Source: Streptomyces pinistramenti (GTDB lineage: Bacteria; Actinomycetota; Actinomycetes; Streptomycetales; Streptomycetaceae). From it: a DNA stretch of 64,000 nucleotides. Positions within the stretch are counted from its first letter, which is position 1. Each line of letters opens with the position of its first letter. Location of the stretch: the NCBI RefSeq assembly GCF_020564935.1, contig NZ_JAJCXB010000011.1:62001-126000 (forward strand), in the 5' to 3' direction. Below the pieces are notes generated by a model. It was not told where the DNA came from. It did no database searches and was given only the letters and a program-made list of their open reading frames with translations. Position numbers and translations under genes: made by a program. Of this stretch, positions 1 to 12,132 are shown piece after piece.

Positions 1-125
1 CGGCCGTACCGGACCCCGATCCGGCGCAGCGCGGGCGCCGCAGCGGTGCTGAAGACGCCGTAGGGCAGGGTGTGCGGGCCGAAGGGATCGCCTTCCGCCA
101 GGTCGAACGGGCTCTGCTCGGTCAT
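1..125 (-). CDS. fahA: Fumarylacetoacetase, N-terminal fragment (runs off left edge)
   Basis: Only the first 41 codons are in the window. The reading begins MTEQSPFDLAEGDPFGPH and continues LPYGVFS, which matches the conserved N-terminus of fumarylacetoacetase. That enzyme is the last step of tyrosine/homogentisate breakdown and splits fumarylacetoacetate into fumarate and acetoacetate. The ATG at 125 is preceded by AGGAG five bases upstream, so the start is well supported. The catalytic and metal-binding region lies outside the window, so activity cannot be judged. The next gene (cocE-like) is on the same strand 170 bases upstream, with a hairpin between them. Confidence 0.75.
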   Translation of the reverse strand, partial: MTEQSPFDLAEGDPFGPHTLPYGVFSTAAAPALRRIGVRYG

Positions 126-265
126 GACAGCTCCTCGCGTTCTACGTAACCGACGGGCCGGTGGGCCCCCGCCGCACAGAGTACGACCGCCCCGCCACCC
201 CACGTGCGGCCTGTGGAAAACCCCCGCCCGCACAGAAGGGCGAGGCGGGATGCGGGAAGGGGACC

Positions 266-294
266 ACCGGCCGGCGGCCGCCGATGCGGCCGGT
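266..294 (-). terminator. Hairpin at the 3' end of the CocE-family gene
   Basis: Perfect 8-bp arms ACCGGCCG (266-273) and CGGCCGGT (287-294) with a 13-base loop overlap the stop codon of the leftward hydrolase gene. There is no T-run, which is common for terminators in very GC-rich actinobacteria. The function is inferred from position only. Confidence 0.35.
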
Positions 295-2306
295 CACCCC
301 GCAGTCCGCGGAATCCCCCGCTGCCACCGACGCCGGAAGATCTCCTCCTCCCCGTCATGGCACACCACCTCGTTCACGGCCACGAACTCCCCGGCGTCCG
401 CCCTGATTTCGGACCGGGTGGCCACCCGCACATCCCAGCCGATCTCCGGCCGGCGCAACCGGACCGACCAGTCGGAGCGGGTACGCGCACTGGTCGGATC
501 CCCCGACCTGATCCGGTACGTCTCCAGCGCGTCCTCGGTGAACTCCAGCCCGTCCGGGTACACCCGGGTGCCGCCGTACCGCGGATCGACCTCCAGGACC
601 CATTCCTGCGCCGCCACGTCGCGCACCACCCGCCGCTCCGGCCGCACTTCGCCGGACTGCGGGTACTCCACGCCCAGCGGCGCCGCCTGCTCCGGCGCCT
701 CGAAGGCGATCGGCCCGCCGTCGGACCCGGTGCCCCGCACCGGCAGTTCGAGCGACGAGGCGGCCGGATCGACGGTCCAGCCCGAGCCGTCCGGGTGCGG
801 CCAGATCCACGGCCAGTACGCGGAGGACAGCGCGAGGCGGATGCGGTGGCCGGGCGGGAAGGCGTGCCCGATGCCGTTCAGTTCGAAGGTGACGTCCTCC
901 GTGGCGCCCGGTTCCCAGTCCACGGCGCGGTCCCGTCCGTGCCGGGCGACGAGGTTGAGGACCCCGCGGGTGACCAGCGTCGACGAGCCGTCCGGGGCGA
1001 CGTCGCAGACCCGGGCGATGACCTGGCCGCGCGTCGCCTGCGAGGTGAGCCGCAGCCGGACCCGGGGACGGCCGAGGATCTCGGTCCGCTCGGTGAGTTC
1101 GGGCAGGTCGAAGCAGACCGAGCGGCCGTCCTCCTCGCGCTGGTCGGGCGGCAGGTCCGCGTCGTTGCCGAACGGGAAGAAGCGGCCCGCGTCGACCCCG
1201 GTGTGCTGCGGCGAGCACACCGGCCGGGGGCGGTCGCCGGGCAGCGGGTACACGGTCGGGGTCACCCGGGGCGACGGCCAGGCGGCGTCGCCGACCCACC
1301 GGCCGGGCAGCTCCTGGTAGACGGTGGCCGGCGGGTGCGACTCGCTGATCCAGGCCCGCAGCAGCGGTTCGTCCATGACGTCACGCTCACCGGCCGGCCG
1401 GTCGGCGTCCGGCTTCAGCCAGCGGTCCCACCAGCGCAGCGTCTCCTGGAGGAAGCCGATGGCGGGCCCCGGCGGCAGCCCACGGTCGGGGTACTGGTGT
1501 GACCAGGGGCCGATGATGCCGCGCACCGGCGCGTCCAGGTGCTCGATCAGCCGCAGGACGGTGTCCCGGTACGGATCGTGCCAGCCGCCGACGGCCAGGA
1601 CGGCGGCCTTGACGGCGGAGTAGTCCTCGCAGGCGCTGCCGTGCTGCCAGTAGGTGTCGCGGGACTGGTGGGCCAGCCAGGTGTGGATCAGCGGCTCGAC
1701 GGCTTCCAGGCGCTCCCGCCAGGTCTCCCGCCAGGCGTCGCCGACCTGCGCCGGGTCCGGCGGCCGGGAGACGAAGGCGAGCATCGTCGCGGCCCAGGCG
1801 TGCATGTCGACGGCGAGCACCGAACCGCCCATGTAGTGCACGTCGTTGTCGTAGCGGTCGTCGGCGGAGCAGACCGTGACGATCGCCTTCAGGGCCTCGG
1901 GGGCGCGGGCGGCGAGCTGGAGGCTGTTGAAGCCGCCCCAGGAGATGCCGAACATGCCGACGTTCCCGGTGGACCACGGCTGTGCGGCCAGCCACTCGAT
2001 GACGGCGAGTCCGTCGGCCAGTTCGGTCTCGGAGTACTCGTCGGTCGGCAGGCCGTCGGAGTTGCCGTGGCCGCGCACGTCGACGCGTACGGAGGCGTAG
2101 CCGTGCCCGGCGTACCAGGGGTGGCGCTGGGCGTCGCGGGGCGCCGTCCAGTCGCTCAGCCGGTACGGCAGGTATTCCAGGAGGACGGGTACCGGGCGGC
2201 TGCCGTAGGGGCGCCAGATGCGGGCGTAGAGCCGGGTGCCGTCCGGCAGCGGGATGCGGACGTCCTCGCGGAAGGTCTGGTGGGGGAAGTCGGTACGGAG
2301 GTGCAT
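294..2306 (-). CDS. CocE/NonD family alpha/beta hydrolase (X-Pro dipeptidyl-peptidase type)
   Basis: The product is 670 aa, close to the size of CocE/NonD hydrolases, which combine an alpha/beta-hydrolase domain (about residues 10-330) with a C-terminal jelly-roll X-Pro dipeptidyl-peptidase domain. The nucleophile elbow GISWGG places Ser122 as the catalytic serine. GGWHD supplies Asp244 and GPWSH supplies His270, completing a triad laid out as in cocaine esterase CocE. Family members hydrolyse esters or acyl-peptides; the substrate here cannot be read from sequence. There is no signal peptide, so it is probably cytoplasmic. It lies 90 bases downstream of the POT peptide transporter on the same strand, which may suggest uptake and hydrolysis of peptides, but that link is inference. 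The SD before the ATG is weak. Confidence 0.85.
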   Translation of the reverse strand: MHLRTDFPHQTFREDVRIPLPDGTRLYARIWRPYGSRPVPVLLEYLPYRLSDWTAPRDAQRHPWYAGHGYASVRVDVRGHGNSDGLPTDEYSETELADGLAVIEWLAAQPWSTGNVGMFGISWGGFNSLQLAARAPEALKAIVTVCSADDRYDNDVHYMGGSVLAVDMHAWAATMLAFVSRPPDPAQVGDAWRETWRERLEAVEPLIHTWLAHQSRDTYWQHGSACEDYSAVKAAVLAVGGWHDPYRDTVLRLIEHLDAPVRGIIGPWSHQYPDRGLPPGPAIGFLQETLRWWDRWLKPDADRPAGERDVMDEPLLRAWISESHPPATVYQELPGRWVGDAAWPSPRVTPTVYPLPGDRPRPVCSPQHTGVDAGRFFPFGNDADLPPDQREEDGRSVCFDLPELTERTEILGRPRVRLRLTSQATRGQVIARVCDVAPDGSSTLVTRGVLNLVARHGRDRAVDWEPGATEDVTFELNGIGHAFPPGHRIRLALSSAYWPWIWPHPDGSGWTVDPAASSLELPVRGTGSDGGPIAFEAPEQAAPLGVEYPQSGEVRPERRVVRDVAAQEWVLEVDPRYGGTRVYPDGLEFTEDALETYRIRSGDPTSARTRSDWSVRLRRPEIGWDVRVATRSEIRADAGEFVAVNEVVCHDGEEEIFRRRWQRGIPRTAG

Positions 2307-2396
2307 GAGGCGTTCCCAGGTGCGTCAGCGGGCGGGCGGTTCGGACGGGACGTCGGTGGGCGACAGGACTGGTGGGGCCAGAGGGGGCGCGGGTGT

Positions 2397-3869
2397 TCAG
2401 TGCACCGGATGCATCGTGCGCCGCAGCCACGGCCCGACGGCGATCACCGCCAGGCCCGCGACGACGGCGACCGCACCGTTGAGCCCGAAGTAGAGGTTGT
2501 CGGCGATCTCACCGAACAGCTTCACCGCCTGCGCCTGGATGCCGTTGGCGAGCGCGAGGGAGAGGAACCACAGGGCCATCGTCTGGCTGGCGAACGCGGC
2601 GGGCGCGAGCTTGGTCGTCGCGGACATGCCGGTGGTCTCCAGCAGGATGTCGCCGAGCCCGAGCAGGACGTACGAGGCGACCAGCCACCAGGCGGCCATC
2701 TTCCAGTCGCCGCTGCGCCCGGTGGTGGCCGGGACCATGACCAGGAACGACAGGCCGCTGAGGAGCACGCCGTAGGCGATCTTGCGGGAGGCGTGCGGCT
2801 GGCGGCGGCCCATCCTGACCCAGACGGCGGCGACGACCGGCGCGAGCAGCACCTCGGCCACGCCGAGCACGGAGTTGTACCAGGTCGAGGGGAACTGCCA
2901 GCCGAAGACGCCGGTGCGGGCGTGGTCGGCGGCCAGCAGCGTCATCGTCGAATACGACTGGAAGAGGATGAAGTTGAAGACCACCGAGGCGGCGAAGAGC
3001 ACGATGTACGGGCGCAGCCGGCCGCGCTCGGCCGCCGAGACCCGCGGGCTCTTGAACATCACCGTGAAGTAGACGACCGGCGCGATCACCGAGAGGGCGG
3101 TGAGCGCGTCGACGGTGCGGTCCAGGGTGAGCCAGCCGGCCAGCGCGAGGCCGGTGGCGAGGAGGGCGACCACGGCGGTGCCGGCGACTATCAGCCACAG
3201 GGCGCGCCGCATGGCGGCCGGCGGCAGCGCGAATGCGGCGCTGTGCTGACGGCCCGCCAATCCGCGCCGGCCGGCCACGTACTGGACCAGACCGAGCGTC
3301 ATCCCGACGGCGGCCGCCGAGAATCCGAGGTGCCAGCCTTCCTTCTGGCCGAGCCAGCCGGTGACCAGCGGACCGAGGAAGGCGCCGATGTTGATGCCCA
3401 TGTAGTACAGCGCGAAGCCGGCGTCGCGGCGGTCGTCGTCGGTGGCGTAGAGCTTGCCGACCATGGTGGAGACGTTCGGCTTGAGCAGGCCGGTGCCGAT
3501 GATGATCAGGCCGAGGCCGATCCACGTCATGGTGGCGGTGGGCACGGCCATCGCGTAGTGGCCGCAGGCGATGAGGACGCCGCCCCACAGGACGGCGCGG
3601 TAGCTGCCGAGCATCCGGTCGGCGAGCCAGCCGCCGGCGACGGAGACGAGGTAGACGAGGGTGCCGTAGGCGGCGGTGAGCGAGGCCGAGGTGTTCTGGG
3701 CGAGGCCCAGGCCGCCGTTGGCGGTCCGGTCGGAGAAGAAGAGGACCAGAATGGCCTGCATGCCCAGGAAGGAGAAGCGTTCCCACATCTCCAGGCCGAA
3801 GAGGGTGAGCAGTCCGCGAGGATGGCCGAAGAACGCGTGGTCCTCGCGGGTGTGGCGTTCTCCGGTCAC
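2397..3869 (-). CDS. POT/PTR2-family proton-dependent oligopeptide transporter
   Basis: This 490-aa polytopic membrane protein has the length and hydrophobic pattern of the POT branch of the major facilitator superfamily, which imports di- and tripeptides with protons. The N-terminus contains GLEMWERFSFLGMQAIL, the conserved E-x-x-E-R-F/Y-type start of TM1. The segment GTGLLKPNVSTMVGKLY followed by YYMGINIGAFLGP is the PTR2 signature region. The gene is leftward and probably heads a unit with the downstream CocE-family hydrolase (90-base gap). It diverges from the polyprenyl synthase across a 238-base intergenic region that contains a candidate promoter at 3927-3955. Confidence 0.9.
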   Translation of the reverse strand: MTGERHTREDHAFFGHPRGLLTLFGLEMWERFSFLGMQAILVLFFSDRTANGGLGLAQNTSASLTAAYGTLVYLVSVAGGWLADRMLGSYRAVLWGGVLIACGHYAMAVPTATMTWIGLGLIIIGTGLLKPNVSTMVGKLYATDDDRRDAGFALYYMGINIGAFLGPLVTGWLGQKEGWHLGFSAAAVGMTLGLVQYVAGRRGLAGRQHSAAFALPPAAMRRALWLIVAGTAVVALLATGLALAGWLTLDRTVDALTALSVIAPVVYFTVMFKSPRVSAAERGRLRPYIVLFAASVVFNFILFQSYSTMTLLAADHARTGVFGWQFPSTWYNSVLGVAEVLLAPVVAAVWVRMGRRQPHASRKIAYGVLLSGLSFLVMVPATTGRSGDWKMAAWWLVASYVLLGLGDILLETTGMSATTKLAPAAFASQTMALWFLSLALANGIQAQAVKLFGEIADNLYFGLNGAVAVVAGLAVIAVGPWLRRTMHPVH

Positions 3870-3926
3870 GGGCGTTGCTCCTGGGGCTCTTGGGGGTGCG
3901 CGTGCTGCTGCTCTCCCGTCCGCCCC

Positions 3927-3955
3927 CTAGCAAAACCTTCACAAAGGGTGATCAA
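3927..3955 (-). promoter_or_regulatory. Candidate vegetative-type promoter for the POT transporter
   Basis: On the minus strand TTGATC (3955-3950) is separated by 17 bases from TGCTAG (3932-3927). The -35 is good and the -10 only partial. The spacing and placement, about 60 bases before the transporter ATG, fit a primary-sigma promoter. No mapping data are available. Confidence 0.35.
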
Positions 3956-4107
3956 GAACATACCGGGCGGAGGGTCGGCCGACTTCCGGGGTGGTTCGGG
4001 GGACGGCCGCTCACGGTGATCGAACTGAGACCGGATACGCTGGCCAACGGTGGAGACAGCGACAGATCGACATTCCGTTTGATCGTCAGCAGACAGGAGT
4101 ACCCCTC

Positions 4108-5121
4108 GTGACCGTCGTCGGGCCCTTCGGGCTGAGCGTGCGGGACCAGGCTCTTGAGGCCGATGTCCAGGCCGGGTTGGCGGCTGTCGAGGAGGGCCTG
4201 CTGGAGGCCACCAAAAGCGACGTGCCGTTCATCACCGAGTCCGCGCAGCATCTCGTGCGTGCGGGAGGCAAGCGGTTCCGGCCGCTGCTGGTGATGCTGG
4301 CCGCCCAATTCGGTGATCCGTACACCCCCGGGGTGGTGCCTTCGGCCGTCGTCGTGGAGCTGACGCATCTGGCGACGCTCTACCACGACGACGTGATGGA
4401 CGAGGCAGACGTGCGCCGCGGAGTGGCCAGCGCCAACGCCCGCTGGGGCAACTCCCTGGCCGTCCTCACCGGCGACTTCCTCTTCGCCCGTGCCTCGCAC
4501 ATCCTGGCCGACCTCGGGCCCGAGGCGGTCCGGATCCAGGCCGAGGCGTTCGAGCGCCTGGTGACCGGCCAGATCCTGGAGACCGCGGGCCCGCGCGACG
4601 GCCGCGACCCCATCGACCACTACCTGGACGTCCTCGCGGGCAAGACCGGCTCGCTGGTCGCCGTCGCCTGCCGCTTCGGCGCGATGATGTCGGGCGCCGA
4701 CGAGTCGACGGTCAGCATCCTCACCCAGTACGGCGAGCGGCTCGGCACCGCCTTCCAGCTGGCCGACGACGTCCTGGACATCGCCAGCGACTCGCACGAA
4801 TCGGGCAAGACCCCCGGCACGGACCTGCGTGAGGGCATCCCGACCCTGCCGGTGCTGCACCTGCGGGCCCGCGCCGAGAGCGAGGCGGGCACCGCCGATG
4901 ACCGCGCGCTGTGCGAGCTGCTGGCCGGCGACCTCACCGACGACACCCGGCACGCCGAAGCCCTGGCCCTGCTCCGCGCCCACCCGGCGCTCGAACAGGC
5001 CCGCCGGGACACCGTGCGCTACGCCGAGGACGCCCGCGCCGCGCTGGCGCCGCTGCCGGACTGCATGGCCAAGACCGCGCTGGAAAGCCTCTGCGACGCG
5101 GTGGTGCACCGCGCCGGATGA
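4108..5121 (+). CDS. Long-chain polyprenyl diphosphate synthase (menaquinone side chain)
   Basis: The product is 337 aa from the GTG at 4108, which has AGGAG at 4096-4100 with seven bases of spacing. An upstream in-frame ATG at 3991 would add a non-conserved leader. The trans-isoprenyl diphosphate synthase signatures are both present: DDVMD (residues 94-98, first Asp-rich motif) and DDVLD (220-224, second Asp-rich motif), with GGKRFRP before the first. The enzyme condenses farnesyl or geranylgeranyl diphosphate with several isopentenyl diphosphates. In Streptomyces the expected role is the polyprenyl tail of menaquinone, which fits the nearby respiratory genes; the exact chain length cannot be read from sequence. 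It stands alone, diverging from the POT gene. Confidence 0.9.
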   Translation: MTVVGPFGLSVRDQALEADVQAGLAAVEEGLLEATKSDVPFITESAQHLVRAGGKRFRPLLVMLAAQFGDPYTPGVVPSAVVVELTHLATLYHDDVMDEADVRRGVASANARWGNSLAVLTGDFLFARASHILADLGPEAVRIQAEAFERLVTGQILETAGPRDGRDPIDHYLDVLAGKTGSLVAVACRFGAMMSGADESTVSILTQYGERLGTAFQLADDVLDIASDSHESGKTPGTDLREGIPTLPVLHLRARAESEAGTADDRALCELLAGDLTDDTRHAEALALLRAHPALEQARRDTVRYAEDARAALAPLPDCMAKTALESLCDAVVHRAG

Positions 5122-5394
5122 GCGGCGGCGCCCGGAGCGGACCGTTCCGGGCCGGCACCCGCAATCCGTCGTCCCCTAGGGAGCGATCACCCTCCCGGTG
5201 TACGGAACCGCTTTCGGGGTGACCGGACGTCATCCCCCAGGGGGAGGACGAGTTGCTCCCCCTGGTTGACGCGTCATCCCGGCCGTTTTGATGGGATGGA
5301 ACCCACCACAACGCGGCGGAAGGGCCCCTACCGAGGCCCCGGGGTGGGCGAGCGCGCAGCGCGGAAACCGCCGCTTACGACGGAGGTAGGGCAC

Positions 5395-6633
5395 ATGCCA
5401 CGGAACGAACCGACAGAGGTCAGCGACGACCGGTACGCGGACGGGGGGCGCTCGGCGAAGCGCCGTAAGGCGGTGCGGTACGGGGTGCCGGTCGCGGTGG
5501 CGGGGGTGGCCGCGGCGACGATCGGGCTGGTCCCGGCGTTCGCCGGATCCGGTTCCCCCGATCTGCCGGAGATCTCGGCGCAGCAGCTCATCGCCAAGAT
5601 CGCCGCATCGGACACCCAGCAGCTGTCCGGCACCTTCCGCGTCAGCACCGACCTGGGACTGCCGGCCCTGCCCAGCGGCTTCGGCGGCGCGAAGGGCGAC
5701 GCCGCGTCGGCCTCCCCGCAGAGCAAGCTGACGGAGCTGGCGTCCGGCGAGCACACGCTGCGCGTGGCCGCCGACGGCCCGGACCGGCAGCGGGTGTCGA
5801 TCGTCGACAAGGGCGACGAGTACAGCCTGATCCACAACGGCGACGAGGCCTGGGCGTACGACGGCGGCAGCAACACCGCCGTCCACAGCCGCGGCCACGG
5901 GAGCGGCAAGGCGGCCCGGCACCACGGCAAGGCCGAGGACCTGCCGAAGGGCCTGGAGAACGCCACCCCGCAGGACCTCGCCAAGGAGGCGCTCAAGGCG
6001 GCGGGTGACACCACGTCGGTCACCGTCGACGGCACCGCGAAGGTCGCCGGGCGGGACGCGTACCAGCTGGTGATCAAGCCGAAGCAGTCCGCGTCGACGG
6101 TCGGCGCGATCCGGATCGCGGTGGACGCACAGAACGGCGTGCCGCTGAAGTTCACCCTCATGCCCAAGAGCGGCGGAGCGGCCGCCGTCGACGCGGGCTT
6201 CACCAAGGTCGACTTCGCCAGGCCCGCCGCCGGCGCCTTCGCCTTCACGCCGCCCAAGGGCGCGAAGGTCATCGACGGGGACAAGCAGCACGCCGAGGGC
6301 CTCCCCGAGGGCATCAAGGGATTCCCGGGCGCCAAGGGCGGGCCGACGGGCTCCCGGGGCCTGGGCGGGTTCCACGTCATCGGCAAGGGCTGGACGTCCA
6401 TCGCCACGGTCAAGGGCTCGGGCTCCGGCCTGCCCTCCGGCAAGGAAGGCGGCGCCGCCGCGTCGTTCCTCGACAGCATGGGCGACAAGGTGACCGGCGA
6501 CTTCGGTTCCGGCCGGGTCTTCAGCACCCGCCTCGTCAACGCCCTGCTGACCGACAACGGCACCGTCTACGTCGGCGCCGTCGACAAGCAGGCCCTGGTG
6601 AACGCGGCCAACGCGGCCGGCTCCGCCAAGTGA
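5395..6633 (+). CDS. LolA-like (DUF2092-type) exported or membrane-anchored protein
   Basis: The product is 412 aa from the ATG at 5395, which has an excellent GGAGG upstream; an in-frame start at 5266 would add 43 unrelated residues. The N-terminus is basic (KRRKAVRY) followed by a hydrophobic segment, VPVAVAGVAAATIGLVPAFA, that acts as a signal peptide or anchor. The rest resembles LolA/LppX/DUF2092 proteins: repeated short beta-strand segments such as SGTFRVSTDLGLP and a VAGRDAYQLVIKPK element typical of lipoprotein-carrier-like folds. Gram-positive members are thought to bind lipids or sense the envelope; the role here is unknown. It stands alone. The upstream 270 bases carry an inverted repeat CCAGGGGGAG/CTCCCCCTGG at 5237-5265 directly followed by TTGACG. 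Confidence 0.7.
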   Translation: MPRNEPTEVSDDRYADGGRSAKRRKAVRYGVPVAVAGVAAATIGLVPAFAGSGSPDLPEISAQQLIAKIAASDTQQLSGTFRVSTDLGLPALPSGFGGAKGDAASASPQSKLTELASGEHTLRVAADGPDRQRVSIVDKGDEYSLIHNGDEAWAYDGGSNTAVHSRGHGSGKAARHHGKAEDLPKGLENATPQDLAKEALKAAGDTTSVTVDGTAKVAGRDAYQLVIKPKQSASTVGAIRIAVDAQNGVPLKFTLMPKSGGAAAVDAGFTKVDFARPAAGAFAFTPPKGAKVIDGDKQHAEGLPEGIKGFPGAKGGPTGSRGLGGFHVIGKGWTSIATVKGSGSGLPSGKEGGAAASFLDSMGDKVTGDFGSGRVFSTRLVNALLTDNGTVYVGAVDKQALVNAANAAGSAK

Positions 6634-6757
6634 AGGACGGGCCCGCGCACGTGGCGCCGGGGCGCCACCGCTAGCTACCGGCCGCCCGCGCCCCGGGCGC
6701 CGTACCCGCCGTACCACGGCCGGTACGGCGCTCCGGCGCGGTCCGGCAGCCGGGGGA

Positions 6758-7756
6758 TCAGGCGGTGCTGCCCTGGGCGGGCCGGATGTCCTCCTGGCCG
6801 GCCGTCAGCGCCGCCGCCTCCCCGGCCGCCGCCTCGCCGGCCCGCGTCCCGGCCTTGGCCAGCGCGGCCCGCGCCTTCCCCGCCGTCCGCAGCGCGTCCC
6901 AGGTCAGCACCACGAGCGCCAGCCACACCAGCGCGAACCCGGCCCACCGCTCCGGCGGCATCGCCTCGTGGAAGACCACGAGCCCCAGCACGAACTGGAA
7001 GGTCGGCGCCAGGTACTGGATCATCCCGAGTGTGGTCAGCGGCAGCCGTACCGCCGCCGCGCCGAAGGCGATCAGCGGCAGCGCGGTCGCGATCCCGCAG
7101 CCCGCGAGCAGCAGCGCAAAGCCGGTCCCGTCGTTGACGAAGCCGGACTGCCCGCGGCCACCGAGGACGAGCAGGAAGCCCAGCGCGGGCAGGAACTGGA
7201 TCGCCGTCTCCGCGCTGAAGCCGGCCACACCGTCGAGTTTGATGCCCTTCTTGACCAGGCCGTACGTCGCGAACGAGAACGCCAGGACGAGCGAGATCCA
7301 GGGCACCGCGCCGTACGCGACGGCCATCACGACGACCGCGAGGGTGCCGATACCCACCGCCGCCCATTGCAGCGGACGCAGCCGCTCGCGCAGCACCAGC
7401 ACCCCGAACGCGATGCTGACCAGCGGGTTGATGAAGTAGCCGAGCGACGCCTCCAGGACGTGCCCGGTGTTGACGGCCCAGATGTACAGGTACCAGTTGA
7501 CCGAGATGACGGCCGCGCTCAGCAGGATCAGCCCCAGCCGCCGGGGCTGCCGCAGCAGCGGCCGCACCCACGCCCAGCGGCGCAGCGCGGCCAGGATGAC
7601 CAGCGCGACGGGCAGCGACCACGCCATGCGGTGGGCCATGATCTCGGCCGGCGAAGCGGCGTCCAGCAGGTGCCAGTAGAGCGGCAGCAGGCCCCACATG
7701 CCGTAGGCGGCGAAGCCGTAGGCGAGTCCGGTGCGCTGCGTGCTTCGAGCGTCCAA
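6758..7756 (-). CDS. rarD: RarD, EamA-family membrane transporter
   Basis: The product is about 332 aa with ten hydrophobic segments in two EamA/DMT repeats, as expected for RarD (chloramphenicol-sensitivity protein family; transported substrate unknown). I chose the TTG at 7756, read LDARSTQRTG. It has GGGAGG eight bases upstream, and its N-terminus aligns with E. coli RarD, which begins MDAKQTRQG. ATGs further upstream at 7789 and 7828 have poorer SDs, and the latter lies inside the korB terminator hairpin. AAYGMWGLLPLYW is the conserved TM1 region. The C-terminal 60 residues are Ala-rich and cytoplasmic. It is on the same strand as korAB but separated by the strong inverted repeat. Confidence 0.85.
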   Translation of the reverse strand: MDARSTQRTGLAYGFAAYGMWGLLPLYWHLLDAASPAEIMAHRMAWSLPVALVILAALRRWAWVRPLLRQPRRLGLILLSAAVISVNWYLYIWAVNTGHVLEASLGYFINPLVSIAFGVLVLRERLRPLQWAAVGIGTLAVVVMAVAYGAVPWISLVLAFSFATYGLVKKGIKLDGVAGFSAETAIQFLPALGFLLVLGGRGQSGFVNDGTGFALLLAGCGIATALPLIAFGAAAVRLPLTTLGMIQYLAPTFQFVLGLVVFHEAMPPERWAGFALVWLALVVLTWDALRTAGKARAALAKAGTRAGEAAAGEAAALTAGQEDIRPAQGSTA

Positions 7757-7810
7757 AGGGCGGCCCTCCCGGTGCTGCTGCCTCGGCATCGACCCTGTGA
7801 AGGTAGCGCC

Positions 7811-7866
7811 GGACGCCCCGCCTGTCATGTCCGTATCGCTATACGGTCATGACAGGCGGGGCGTCC
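7811..7866 (-). terminator. 26-bp inverted repeat terminator between korB and rarD
   Basis: Arms at 7811-7836 and 7841-7866 pair over 26 positions with a single mismatch and a 4-base CGCT loop. This is far longer than needed for a random hairpin. It sits 50 bases beyond the korB stop, so it most likely ends the korAB transcript. It also covers alternative upstream start codons of rarD, which argues for the downstream TTG start. Confidence 0.75.
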
Positions 7867-7915
7867 GGGAGGGTGCCTGTGGAGCCGTCCGTGCCGTGGC
7901 CGGACGGCCGGGGTG

Positions 7916-10955
<3,040 letters not shown>

Positions 10956-11250
10956 TGCTTCGGACCTCCCTAGAGGCGTAAGGCTCCCCGCCTTGCGGCA
11001 GGGCTCGGGACGTGTCGTGCCGACCGGTGGTCCCCTCGCCATCGTACGGGGGTAAGGGTCGCCTTCCCTGGGTCGATCACATGATGGACGTCTTCATGAG
11101 ACGACATTTCGGTGGAGATTGTCACGGAATAGCGGCTTTACCCCTCCTTCTCCATGGCGCTCCCGACCTCCTCAAAAGGTTCTAGGACCAAAGTCTTGGG
11201 CCCTGGCCGAAAAGGCCCCGGCCTGCGCGTCCGGCGCCGCGTCAGATTTC

Positions 11251-11922
11251 TCAGGAGTTGAGATAGGTCAGCACGGCGAGCACCCGACGGTGATCCCCGT
11301 CACTCGGCGACAGGCCCAGCTTCAGGAAGATGTTGCTGACGTGCTTCTCCACCGCCCCGTCGCTGACCACCAGCTGCCGGGCGACCGCCGAATTCGTCCG
11401 CCCCTCGGCCATCAGCCCCAGCACCTCACGCTCCCGCGGCGTCAGGCGGTCCAGCACGTCCTGCTTACGGCTGCGGCCGAGCAGCTGCGCGACCACCTCG
11501 GGATCCAGCGCGGTGCCCCCCTCGGCGACCCGCACCACGGCGTCGACGAACTCCCGCACCTCCGCGACCCGGTCCTTCAGCAGATAGCCGATGCCCCGGC
11601 TCGAACCGGCCAGCAGCTCCGTCGCGTACTGCTCCTCGACGTACTGCGAGAGCACCAGCACGCCCAGGTCCGGATACGCGCGGCGCAGCCGGATCGAGGC
11701 GCGCACCCCCTCGTCGGTGTGCGTCGGCGGCATCCGCACGTCCGCCACCACCACGTCCGGCAGCTCGCCGGCATCGTTCAGCTCGCCGATCACCTTGATC
11801 AGCGCATCGGCGTCCCCCACCCCCGCCACGACCTCGTGCCCGCGGTCGGTCAGCAGCCGCGTCAGACCCTCCCTGAGCAGCACCGAATCCTCGGCGATGA
11901 CCACCCGCACTGTGTCCTCCAC
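11251..11922 (-). CDS. NarL/FixJ-family response regulator
   Basis: This 223-aa two-domain regulator has an N-terminal receiver (about residues 5-125). The acidic pair Glu11-Asp12 and phosphoacceptor Asp61 lie in VVADVRMPP, with a conserved Lys in YLLKDRV. The C-terminal LuxR-type helix-turn-helix reads [20 protein letters not shown] and [15 protein letters not shown] start at the GTG at 11922, with a G-run eight bases upstream; a second GTG at 11910 with a GGAGG is an equally possible start four codons later. It ends YLNS. It lies about 210 bases downstream of two paralogous sensor kinases on the same strand, which are its likely phosphodonors. Targets are unknown. Confidence 0.9.
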   Translation of the reverse strand: MEDTVRVVIAEDSVLLREGLTRLLTDRGHEVVAGVGDADALIKVIGELNDAGELPDVVVADVRMPPTHTDEGVRASIRLRRAYPDLGVLVLSQYVEEQYATELLAGSSRGIGYLLKDRVAEVREFVDAVVRVAEGGTALDPEVVAQLLGRSRKQDVLDRLTPREREVLGLMAEGRTNSAVARQLVVSDGAVEKHVSNIFLKLGLSPSDGDHRRVLAVLTYLNS

Positions 11923-12132
11923 GCTCGAAACCCCCCGCATCATCGAACCCCACCCGGCGCTCTGCACCCTCCGGGACGCCGTCAGGGACGTCCTCCAGGA
12001 CTCCAGCATCCCAGCATCCGGACGCGGAAGGGGAGAGGGCGGAGAGGCGAGGGAGGAGGGAGCGCGGGGTGGGGCGTACGAGGGGGGAATGGTGTGGCGG
12101 GCGCGGGGGGCGCGCCCGCCTTGTTTGCAGGG

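Noticed and set aside
3991..4107. Upstream ATG extension of the polyprenyl diphosphate synthase
   Set aside because: The extra 39 residues are not family-like, while the GTG at 4108 has a proper AGGAG and begins at the conserved TVVGPFGLSVRDQ.
5237..5265. Inverted repeat CCAGGGGGAG/CTCCCCCTGG as a terminator for the polyprenyl synthase
   Set aside because: It lies 116 bases beyond the stop and directly before a TTGACG box, so an operator or promoter-linked role is as likely. Evidence is too thin to annotate it.
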